Origin: BP-464 sp963825415
Lineage (GTDB): Bacteria; Actinomycetota; Thermoleophilia; Solirubrobacterales; Solirubrobacteraceae
Length of the DNA: 64,000 bases
NCBI GenBank assembly: GCA_963825415.1
Contig: CAWGTD010000009.1
Location: forward strand, 248,001 to 312,000
Direction: 5' to 3'
In this document: positions 57,763-64,000 of the stretch, one piece after another
Layout of the letters: each line of letters starts with the position of its first letter
How positions within the stretch are numbered: position 1 is the stretch's first letter
Program-made: the position numbers and the translations under genes
The notes under the pieces: generated by a model
What the model saw: only the letters and a program-made list of their open reading frames with translations
Databases searched by the model: none
Told to the model about the DNA's origin: nothing

Positions 57763-58684
57763 CGCCGAACTCGAGCCTACCCCCGCGTGGACGCGCGCCC
57801 TGGAGATGCTCGACGCCGACCTGCGCCGCCGCGGCGCGGCCGCGCGCACCCGCGACGCCTACGCGACCGACCTCCTGCAGCTCGCCAGATGGGCAACCGC
57901 CCAGGGCCTCGAGCCGGCGACCATGGACCTGCGCGCCCTGCGCCACCACGCAGCCAACATCTCCGAGCAGGGCCACGCTCCGGCGACGATCGCGCGCAAG
58001 CTGGCGGCAGCGCGAGCGCTCTTCCGCGTCCTGCTCGAGCACGGCGTGGTCACCCAGAACCCCGCCGACCTCGTGCCCGGGCCCAAGCGCGGGTCGAAGC
58101 TCCCGCGCGTCCTGGCTGTCGACGAGGTGTCGACCCTGCTCGACCGGATCCCGGCAACCACTCCGCTGGACATCCGCGACCGGGCGCTGTTCGAGCTCGC
58201 CTACGCGGGCGGGCTGCGTGCCGAGGAGCTCGTGCAGCTCGACACCGCCTCGGTGGACTTCGACGCCGAGGAGGTGCGCGTCGAGGGCAAGGGCTCCAAG
58301 ACCCGCGTGCTGCCGGCCGGCGAGGCCGCGCTCGGTGCGCTGGCCGACTATGTCGAGCGCGCACGTCCGGCGCTGACCCGGGCGCGGGCCGGGGCAGCCG
58401 ACGAGCCCGCCGCGCTGTTCCTGTCGAAATCCGGCCGGCGGCTGTCGACCTCCGACGTGCGCCGCCGCCTGCGCGTCTGGGCTCGTCGTTCGGCGGTCAG
58501 CGGCCGCGTGCATCCCCATGCGCTGCGCCACTCGTTCGCGACGCATCTGCTCGACGGAGGCGCGGATCTGCGAGCGATCCAGGAGCTGCTCGGCCACAGC
58601 AGCATCTCCACGACGCAGATCTACACTCGGGTAGAGTCGGCCCGGCTCAAGCGCGCTTACTCACAAGCACACCCGAGGGCATAA
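57740..58684 (+). CDS. Tyrosine site-specific recombinase, XerC/XerD-like
   Basis: A 314-residue recombinase of the type that resolves chromosome dimers at dif. The SAM-like N-terminal domain (about 15-105; RRRGAAARTRDAYATDLLQL) is followed by the catalytic domain. Arg is in YAGGLRAEELVQLD, Lys in GKGSKTRVLPAGEAAL, HPHALRHSFATHLLDGGADL gives His-x-x-Arg, and LLGHSSISTTQIYTRV gives His and the nucleophile Tyr. All are present. Length and the absence of any nearby integron or phage gene favour the housekeeping Xer role. GTG 57740 or ATG 57746 are possible starts. Confidence 0.92.
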   Translation: MSMKNKPIAELEPTPAWTRALEMLDADLRRRGAAARTRDAYATDLLQLARWATAQGLEPATMDLRALRHHAANISEQGHAPATIARKLAAARALFRVLLEHGVVTQNPADLVPGPKRGSKLPRVLAVDEVSTLLDRIPATTPLDIRDRALFELAYAGGLRAEELVQLDTASVDFDAEEVRVEGKGSKTRVLPAGEAALGALADYVERARPALTRARAGAADEPAALFLSKSGRRLSTSDVRRRLRVWARRSAVSGRVHPHALRHSFATHLLDGGADLRAIQELLGHSSISTTQIYTRVESARLKRAYSQAHPRA

Positions 58685-58707
58685 GCGCGCCGGGGAGAGC
58701 GTCAAGT

Positions 58708-59481
58708 TTGGAAACCAACGTCAAGGCGATCGAGCTGAAGGACCTGTGGCGCCGGTACAAAGGTACCGGCGACGATCAGGCGCGCGAGCGTCTCGTGGTC
58801 GCCTACTCGCCGCTGGTCAAGTACGTCTCGGGTCGCATGGCGTCGGGCCTGCCCGCGCATGTCGAGGAGGCCGACCTCATCTCCTACGGGCTCGTCGGAC
58901 TCATCAGCGCGATCGAGCGCTTCGAGCCCGAGCGCGAGATCAAGTTCGAGACCTACGCGATCACGCGCATCAAGGGCGCGATCATCGACGAGCTGCGCTC
59001 GCTGGACTGGGTGCCGCGCTCGGTGCGCTCACGTGCCCGCGACATCGAGCGGGCCAACTCCAAGCTCGAGCACAACCTCCAGCGCGCACCGACCGACGAG
59101 GAGATGTCCAGCGAGCTGGAGATGACCGTCGAGGACTTCCAGGAGGCGCTGCTGCAGATCTCCAACTCGACGGTGGCCGCACTCGACGAGCTGTGGACCG
59201 TCTCCGACGCCAGCGGCGACTCCGTATCGCTGCTCGACACGCTCCAGGACCCCGGCGCGCCCGACCCCGCCGCGGTGATGGACGCCACCGACCTCAAGGA
59301 CCGCATGGCCGACGCGATCGCGCGCCTGCCCGAGCGCGAGAAGCTCGTCGTCGCCCTCTACTACTACGAGAACCTGACCCTGCGCGAGATCGGCGAGGTC
59401 CTCGGCGTCACCGAGTCGCGCGTCTCCCAGCTGCACACCAAGGCCGTCCTGCGGCTGCGCTCCCGCCTTCAGGGCGAGTGA
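58708..59481 (+). CDS. RNA polymerase sigma factor, FliA/WhiG type
   Basis: A 257-residue sigma-28 family factor. It has region 1.2/2 (DLWRRYKGTGDDQARERLVV, DLISYGLVGLISAIERFEPE, FETYAITRIKGAIIDELRSL), region 3 (RSRARDIERANSKLEHNLQR) and region 4 (LTLREIGEVLGVTESRVSQL). The TTG start 58708 is supported by GGGGAGAG ten bases upstream. No flagellar or sporulation genes are near, so a WhiG-like developmental or stress role is more likely than motility, but this is inference. The stop overlaps the cupin-TPR gene by four bases. No anti-sigma gene is adjacent. Confidence 0.93.
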   Translation: METNVKAIELKDLWRRYKGTGDDQARERLVVAYSPLVKYVSGRMASGLPAHVEEADLISYGLVGLISAIERFEPEREIKFETYAITRIKGAIIDELRSLDWVPRSVRSRARDIERANSKLEHNLQRAPTDEEMSSELEMTVEDFQEALLQISNSTVAALDELWTVSDASGDSVSLLDTLQDPGAPDPAAVMDATDLKDRMADAIARLPEREKLVVALYYYENLTLREIGEVLGVTESRVSQLHTKAVLRLRSRLQGE

Positions 59482-60131
59482 GCGGCTGGCAGCGCCTCCA
59501 CCTCGACGAGATCCCGGAGATCCCGGTGGGTGGGCGGGATTGGGATCTGACGTGGCGCCCCGTGCGCATGACGCTCGACCTGCGGGCGTTCGGCACCAAC
59601 GCCTACACCGCCAACGAGGCCGGTGTCGACGTCGTCGAGCCCCACGACGAGGACCCGAAGCTGGCCCACGAGGAGCTCTACTTCGTCCATCGCGGCAGTG
59701 CGCGGTTCACGCTCGACGGCGAGAGCTTCGACGCTCCCGCCGGCACGTACGTCCGGGTCACCGATCCCAAGGTGCACCGCCACGCCGTCGCGCTCGAGCC
59801 GGGCACGACGGTCCTGAGCTTCGGCGGCCCGCGGACGTTCACGCCTTCCGCCTGGGAGTGGTCGTTCAAGGCGGTGGCGCTGCGCCGTGACGGGGATGTC
59901 GACGCCGCCCGGCGTGTGCTCGACGAGGGGTTCGGGGTCCACCCAGAAAGCCCGTCGCTGCTTTACGAGCTGGCCTGCCTGGAGGCCTCACGGCAAAGGC
60001 TCGACGAGGCCTGGTCCGCGCTGGCGCGAGCGATCGAACTCGAACCGGCGCTGACCCGGTGGGCCCGTGACGACGACGACCTCCGCCCGTTAGTGTCACG
60101 CCTTCCTCAGGCCCAGGAGAAGGAGGAGTAG
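59478..60131 (+). CDS. Cupin domain protein with C-terminal TPR-like repeat
   Basis: A 217-residue protein. The cupin barrel (about 30-125) has EELYFVHRGSARFTLDGESF, APAGTYVRVTDPKVHRHAVA and GTTVLSFGGPRTFTPSAWEW. The usual metal ligands are only partly kept, so it may not be an enzyme. From about 138 DVDAARRVLDEGFGVHPESP and LLYELACLEASRQRLDEAWS form TPR-like helix pairs. It is coupled to the sigma factor by overlapping start and stop, and the next gene's Shine-Dalgarno lies inside its last codons. It may be a binding partner or sensor for its neighbours, which is a guess. Confidence 0.8.
   Translation: MSGWQRLHLDEIPEIPVGGRDWDLTWRPVRMTLDLRAFGTNAYTANEAGVDVVEPHDEDPKLAHEELYFVHRGSARFTLDGESFDAPAGTYVRVTDPKVHRHAVALEPGTTVLSFGGPRTFTPSAWEWSFKAVALRRDGDVDAARRVLDEGFGVHPESPSLLYELACLEASRQRLDEAWSALARAIELEPALTRWARDDDDLRPLVSRLPQAQEKEE
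60121..60127 (+). promoter_or_regulatory. Shine-Dalgarno sequence of the EF-G paralog
   Basis: AAGGAGG in the last codons of the cupin-TPR gene, nine bases before ATG 60137. It fixes the start and shows coupling between the two genes. Confidence 0.6.
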
Positions 60132-60136
60132 CGGAC

Positions 60137-62188
60137 ATGCACCATGCGGCGGACAAGATCCGCAACGTCGCGTTGGTCGGTCATCGCGGCAGCGGCAAGA
60201 CCTCGCTGTTCGAGTCGCTGCTGTACGAGGCGGGGGTCACGACCCGTCTGGGCAGCGTCGCGGACGGCACCAGCCTTTCGGACGTCGACCCCGACGAGCA
60301 GGCGCGCGCGATGTCGATCTCGCTGGCGCTGAACTCGTTCACCTGGCAGGAGCGCAAGATCAACCTGCTCGACACCCCGGGCGAGCCGAGCTTCGTCGCC
60401 GACGCGCTGGGTGCGCTGCGGGTCTGCGAGTCCGCCGTCTTCGTCGTCAACGCGGTGATGGGCGTCGAGGTCTCCACCGCCCGCCTGTGGGCCCGCGCCG
60501 CCGAGCTGGACATCGCGCGCCTGATCCACGTGAACATGCTCGATCGCGAGCGCGCCGACTTCTTCCGCGCGCTGGAGTCGCTGAAGGCGGCCTTCGGCCC
60601 GCACGTGGTGGCGACCGAGATCCCGCTGGGCGCCGAGCACGACGTGCGCGGCGTGGTCGACCTCGTCGACATGAAGGCCTATGAGTTCCCGTCGACCGAG
60701 CGCGCCTCCAGCAAGGAGGTCCCGATCCCCGACGACCTGCGCGCGATCGCCGAGGAGTACCGCGAGAAGCTGATGGACGAGGTGGCCGAGGTCTCGGAGT
60801 CGCTGATGGAGCGCTACCTCGAGGGCGAGCCCCTGTCACACGAGGAGATCGTCACCGCGCTGAAGGACGGCACGAACCACGGCGACATCTTCCCGGTCGT
60901 CTGCGGCGTCGCCACCCGCAACCTCGGCACCGACCGCCTGCTCGACGCGATCGTCGAGGACCTGCCGTCGCCCGTGAAGCACGGTGGCCTCGAGCTGCCG
61001 GAGACGACGCTCGAACCCAACGACGAGAGCGCCGACATGTTCGCCTACGTCTTCAAGACGCGGGCCGACCCGTTCGCCGGGCGCATCAACCTGTTCCGCG
61101 TCTACCAGGGCGTCCTCAACCACGACACCCACGTGATGAACACCCGCACCCATGCCAAGGAGCGGATCGGCCAGCTGATCACGTTCAAGGGCAAGGAGAC
61201 CGAGCCCGCCGGCGACTTCGGCCCCGGCGACATCGGCGCGGTGGCCAAGCTCAAGGAGACGCGCGCCGGCGACTGGCTCGCCGCCCGCGACGAGCCGATC
61301 TCGATGCCCTCGATCAAGCTCCCGGCGCCGGTCATGGCCTTCGCGATGGAGGCCAAGGGCGACGAGGACAAGGTCTACACGGCGCTACGCCGCCTCCAGG
61401 AGGAGGACCCGACGCTCGACCTGCACCGCGACCCGCAGACCGGCGAGCAGATCGTGGCCGGCCTGTCGCAGATCCACGTCGAGATCATCGTCGACCGGCT
61501 GAAGTCGCGATTCGGCGCCGAGGTCGAGCTCAAGCCGCCGCGCGTGCCCTACATGGAGACGATCAGAAAGCCCGCCAAGGCCCACGGCCGCCACAAGAAG
61601 CAGACCGGCGGGCGCGGCCAGTTCGGCGACTGCCACATCGAGATCGAGCCGCTCGAGGGCGGCGAGGGGCTGGAGTTCGTCAACAAGATCAAGGGCGGCG
61701 TGATCCCGTCGGGCTTCATCCCGGCGGTCGAGAAGGGCGTGCGCGACGCGATGGAGTCGGGCCCGATCGCCGGCTACCCGGTCAAGGGCGTGCGCGTGCT
61801 GCTCGTCGACGGCTCCTACCACACGGTCGACTCCTCCGAGCAGGCCTTCCGGATGGCGGGCTCGATCGCGATGAAGGAGGCGCTGGCCAGCGCCGGCGCG
61901 GTCCTGCTCGAGCCGATCATGCTCGTGACGCTGTCGGTCCCCGAGGAATCGGTCGGCGACGTCATCGGCGACCTCAACTCGCGGCGCGGCCGGCCCCAGG
62001 GCATGGAGCCCTCCGGGGCCATGACCGAGGTCAAGGCCGAGGTGCCGATGAACGAGATGCTCACCTACGCCCCCGACCTGCGGGCACTGACCGGCGGCCG
62101 CGGCGAGTACACGATGGAGTTCGAGCGCTACGAGGAGGTGCCGGGCCACCTCGCCGGCAAAGTGCAGGCCGTGGAGGCCACGGCCTGA
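60137..62188 (+). CDS. Elongation factor G-like GTPase (EF-G paralog)
   Basis: A 683-residue translational GTPase with five EF-G-like domains: G1 GHRGSGKTSLFESLL (15-29), G3 LLDTPGEPSFV, domain III (LSQIHVEIIVDRLKSRFGAE), domain IV (KKQTGGRGQFGDCHIEIEPL) and domain V (PIMLVTLSVPEESVGDVIGD). The guanine-specificity motif reads NMLD instead of NKxD (HVNMLDRERADF), unlike canonical FusA. Together with the isolated location away from rpsL/rpsG/tuf, this marks it as an EF-G-2/FusA2-type paralog. Its role in such bacteria is poorly known; it may aid ribosome recycling or stress translation. Confidence 0.92.
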   Translation: MHHAADKIRNVALVGHRGSGKTSLFESLLYEAGVTTRLGSVADGTSLSDVDPDEQARAMSISLALNSFTWQERKINLLDTPGEPSFVADALGALRVCESAVFVVNAVMGVEVSTARLWARAAELDIARLIHVNMLDRERADFFRALESLKAAFGPHVVATEIPLGAEHDVRGVVDLVDMKAYEFPSTERASSKEVPIPDDLRAIAEEYREKLMDEVAEVSESLMERYLEGEPLSHEEIVTALKDGTNHGDIFPVVCGVATRNLGTDRLLDAIVEDLPSPVKHGGLELPETTLEPNDESADMFAYVFKTRADPFAGRINLFRVYQGVLNHDTHVMNTRTHAKERIGQLITFKGKETEPAGDFGPGDIGAVAKLKETRAGDWLAARDEPISMPSIKLPAPVMAFAMEAKGDEDKVYTALRRLQEEDPTLDLHRDPQTGEQIVAGLSQIHVEIIVDRLKSRFGAEVELKPPRVPYMETIRKPAKAHGRHKKQTGGRGQFGDCHIEIEPLEGGEGLEFVNKIKGGVIPSGFIPAVEKGVRDAMESGPIAGYPVKGVRVLLVDGSYHTVDSSEQAFRMAGSIAMKEALASAGAVLLEPIMLVTLSVPEESVGDVIGDLNSRRGRPQGMEPSGAMTEVKAEVPMNEMLTYAPDLRALTGGRGEYTMEFERYEEVPGHLAGKVQAVEATA

Positions 62189-62211
62189 GCGTTAGTCTCG
62201 GGTCGTCCCAT

Positions 62212-62880
62212 ATGGCCCGAAAGTCGATCACTACCAGCCATTCCGTCGTCGTCTGCGATGTCTGCGGGCGGCGCCTGCTGCGCGGCGAGCACCCCGAGGT
62301 GTTCATCGCCGGCGGCGCGCGCCGGATGGTCTGCGAGCTGTGCACCGCCCGCGCCGCAAACGAGGGCTGGCTGCGCGAGGGCCTCGACGACATCGCGGTG
62401 CGGGGCAATGGCGGGCGCCGGTCGGCCTCGCTGCTGGGGCGCCTGCGCCAGCGCCGCGACGCCTACGTGGCCCGCAGCGCCGAGGACTCGGCTGCCGACG
62501 GCGGTTCGGAGGAGGCCGCGGAAGCGGCGGCGAGCTTCGAGCCGCGCACCGTCCACGCCGTGCCCACCAACGCCGATCTGAAGATGGCGCGGGCGGTCGA
62601 GGTGTTCAACGCCGGCGAGCATCCGCGGACGGTGGCCGGGGTCGCGCGCTCGCTCGGTGCCCCGTTCGCCACGGTGCGCCCCTCGCGGACCGAGGGCGCG
62701 GTGGTCTCGATCGTGGTCGGCTGGGAGCTGTGCTGGTACCGCTACGAGGTCGACCTGGGCAACGAGGCCGCGGGCGTCCGCGTCACCGACCAGGGCGCCG
62801 AGCTGGGCGAGCTCGACGACGCCGACAAGGCTGCGAACGCAGGCGCTCGGGTCGACGGCACGCTCTCCCTGCTCGCCTGA
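62212..62880 (+). CDS. Zinc-ribbon protein of unknown function
   Basis: A 222-residue protein. Its N-terminus has a CDVCGRRL and CELCTARA pair that would bind one zinc. An Ala/Glu-rich linker (about 85-110) leads to a second domain with DLKMARAVEVFNAGEHPRTV and AGVARSLGAPFATVRPSRTE, then VVSIVVGWELCWYRYEVDLG. The middle part resembles a helix-turn-helix (AGVARSLGAP) but no family is assigned. TAGTCT at 62193-62198 lies 13 bases before the ATG. It ends inside a hairpin shared with the convergent amidase. Confidence 0.78.
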   Translation: MARKSITTSHSVVVCDVCGRRLLRGEHPEVFIAGGARRMVCELCTARAANEGWLREGLDDIAVRGNGGRRSASLLGRLRQRRDAYVARSAEDSAADGGSEEAAEAAASFEPRTVHAVPTNADLKMARAVEVFNAGEHPRTVAGVARSLGAPFATVRPSRTEGAVVSIVVGWELCWYRYEVDLGNEAAGVRVTDQGAELGELDDADKAANAGARVDGTLSLLA

Positions 62881-63995
62881 TTCAGGCGAGCGAGCGCCGT
62901 CTCGATCGCGCGGCCGGCGGCCAGCACGAAGGCGTCTTCGCCGGGGCGGCCGACGAGCTGGACCGAGGCGGGAAGGCGGTCCTCGGCGGCGCCGCAAGGC
63001 AGCGCCAGCGCCGGCGCCCCCACCAGGTTGAACGGGTAGGTCAGGCGGATCAGGCGGTCGCGCAGCGCGAGATCGCCGATGCCCGCCGGTGGCGCGACGC
63101 AGATCAGCGTCGGCGTGATCAGCAGGTCGACGCCGTCCATGAGCTCGGCGAAGCGCTCGCGATGGCGGGTGCGAGCACGGCGCGCGTCCTCGACCGCGGC
63201 GTCCTCGACCTGCAGCGCGCGGCGCACCTTGGTCGCGACGTTCTCGCCGTAGAGCTCGGCGTGCTCGCCGTAGATCGGCGCGTGGACCTCGGCCGCCTCG
63301 CGCAGGAAGAGCGCGTAGGTGTCGTCGACCGGGCCGAGCTCCACCGCGCGCGCCACTCCGAACATCGCGGCCACGGCCTCGACCCGCTCGCGCACCAGCG
63401 GTTCGCACTGCTCGGTCCACGCCAGCCCGACCTTCAGCTCGTGCAGGTCGGGCAGCGCGGCGGGCGTGAAGCCCTGGGCAAGCGCCTCCATCATCCGCTC
63501 GCAGCCCGCCACGTCGCGCGCCATCGGGCCGGCGTGGTCGAAGCTCGGAGACAGCGGGAAGCAGCCGCCGATCGGAACGGCGCCGAAGGTCGGCTTGAAC
63601 CCGACGACGCCGCAGCACGCGGCCGGGATCCGCACCGAGCCGCCGGAGTCCGTGCCCAGCGCGTGGTCGGCCAGGCCGGCCGCCAGTGCCGCCGCGCAGC
63701 CGCCGCTCGACCCTCCGGCGATCCGGCCCGGCGCGATCGGGTTCGGGACCCAGCCGAAGTGCTCGTTCTCCGAGGTGATGCCCCATGCGAACTCGTGCAG
63801 GTTGGCCTTGCCGACACTGCGGTAGCCGGCCGCCTCGAGCCGTGCGACAGCCTCCGCGGTCGTGTCCGGAACGTGGTCGGCGTAGACCGCCGAGCCGTAC
63901 GTGGTGCGCACCCCGGCCGTGTCGAAGAGGTCCTTGACGGCCAGCGTCGGTCCGTCCGAGGCGGCCGCAAGCTCCGTGATGAAGACTCCGTCCAT
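62742..63995 (-). CDS. Amidase signature family enzyme, 3' end uncertain
   Basis: Hydrolyses an amide, by the Ser-cisSer-Lys triad. LAVKDLFDTAGVRTTYGS gives the catalytic Lys near 21, RIAGGSSGGCAAALAAGLAD the glycine/serine core and ALGTDSGGSVRIPAACCGVV the nucleophile Ser, followed by GFKPTFGAVP. As read, the frame passes RAIETALARLNQ and runs 139 bases antisense into the zinc-ribbon gene. One base less near 62888 would stop it at 62882. ATG 63995 is close to the edge but gives a normal N-terminus. GatA is possible, but no gatB or gatC is seen, so a general amidase is the safer call. Confidence 0.88.
   Translation of the reverse strand: MDGVFITELAAASDGPTLAVKDLFDTAGVRTTYGSAVYADHVPDTTAEAVARLEAAGYRSVGKANLHEFAWGITSENEHFGWVPNPIAPGRIAGGSSGGCAAALAAGLADHALGTDSGGSVRIPAACCGVVGFKPTFGAVPIGGCFPLSPSFDHAGPMARDVAGCERMMEALAQGFTPAALPDLHELKVGLAWTEQCEPLVRERVEAVAAMFGVARAVELGPVDDTYALFLREAAEVHAPIYGEHAELYGENVATKVRRALQVEDAAVEDARRARTRHRERFAELMDGVDLLITPTLICVAPPAGIGDLALRDRLIRLTYPFNLVGAPALALPCGAAEDRLPASVQLVGRPGEDAFVLAAGRAIETALARLNQASRESVPSTRAPAFAALSASSSSPSSAPWSVTRTPAASLPRSTS
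62872..62890. terminator. Bidirectional stem-loop between convergent genes
   Basis: CTCGCCTG (62872-62879), loop ATT, CAGGCGAG (62883-62890) is a perfect 8-pair stem. It covers the stop codon of the zinc-ribbon gene and lies at the probable end of the amidase. No U-tract follows on either side, so termination is plausible but unproven. Confidence 0.5.
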
Positions 63996-64000
63996 GCGTG

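Overview
The window is GC-rich (roughly 70% by eye) chromosomal DNA from an actinobacterium. The gene content and order (priA-def-fmt-rsmB-rpe, ribD-ribE-ribBA-ribH, rpmB-fakA-recG-rsmD-coaD with a SepIVA-like coiled-coil gene, DUF177-rpmF-plsX-acpP-rnc-smc-ftsY, ffh-rpsP-KH-rimM-trmD-rplS-lepB-rnhB-yraN-comM-dprA, xer-WhiG-type sigma) fit a deep-branching actinobacterial lineage. The class Thermoleophilia (Solirubrobacterales type) is my best guess, but it rests on style and synteny rather than a marker search. GTG and TTG starts are common, and many genes overlap the previous stop codon by 1-20 bases.

Layout. 1-4648: PriA tail, peptide deformylase, Met-tRNA formyltransferase, a 625-base gene-free stretch with a long palindrome, 16S rRNA methyltransferase RsmB, a zinc ribbon protein and ribulose-phosphate epimerase. 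4706-8920: two orphan response regulators coupled to an ABC ATPase/FtsX permease pair. 9030-15268: a surface-glycan-like island (flippase, methyltransferase, GT2 glycosyltransferase, two multi-span membrane glycosyltransferases). 15271-18704: a complete riboflavin operon. 18701-20378: a small membrane ORF convergent with a receptor Ser/Thr kinase. 20432-26697: rpmB, fatty-acid-kinase-like, recG, rsmD, coaD, SepIVA-like, a deazaflavin-type oxidoreductase, acylphosphatase. 26694-30790: coiled-coil/nuclease-like protein, stress membrane protein, acyl-CoA synthetase, two thioredoxin-fold proteins. 30851-42076: lipid, RNA and chromosome core genes, then the SRP pathway (ftsY, ffh) flanking nfeD/SPFH and an O-methyltransferase. 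42108-49165: ribosome maturation, signal peptidase, RNase HII, UPF0102, ComM, DprA. 49181-53503: thiD, two unknowns, ilvD, a hydrolase. 53527-56357: phosphatase, acyltransferase, epimerase. 56435-64000: L,D-transpeptidase, Xer recombinase, WhiG/FliA-type sigma factor, cupin-TPR protein, an EF-G paralog, a zinc-ribbon protein and an amidase.

Three cross-cutting observations. (1) About 20 single-base frame breaks hit otherwise intact housekeeping genes (recG, smc, comM, dprA, ilvD, yraN and others). Correcting each break restores a normal-length protein, so uncorrected sequencing indels are more likely than pseudogenes. (2) A TANNNT box lies 6-13 bases before the start codon of about 16 genes, usually without a Shine-Dalgarno sequence. 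This suggests leaderless or nearly leaderless transcripts. (3) Three intergenic sites (2093-2370, 8962-9015, 36921-37180) share parts of a long imperfect palindrome and look like one dispersed repeat family. No tRNA, rRNA, CRISPR array, transposase gene or phage module was seen.
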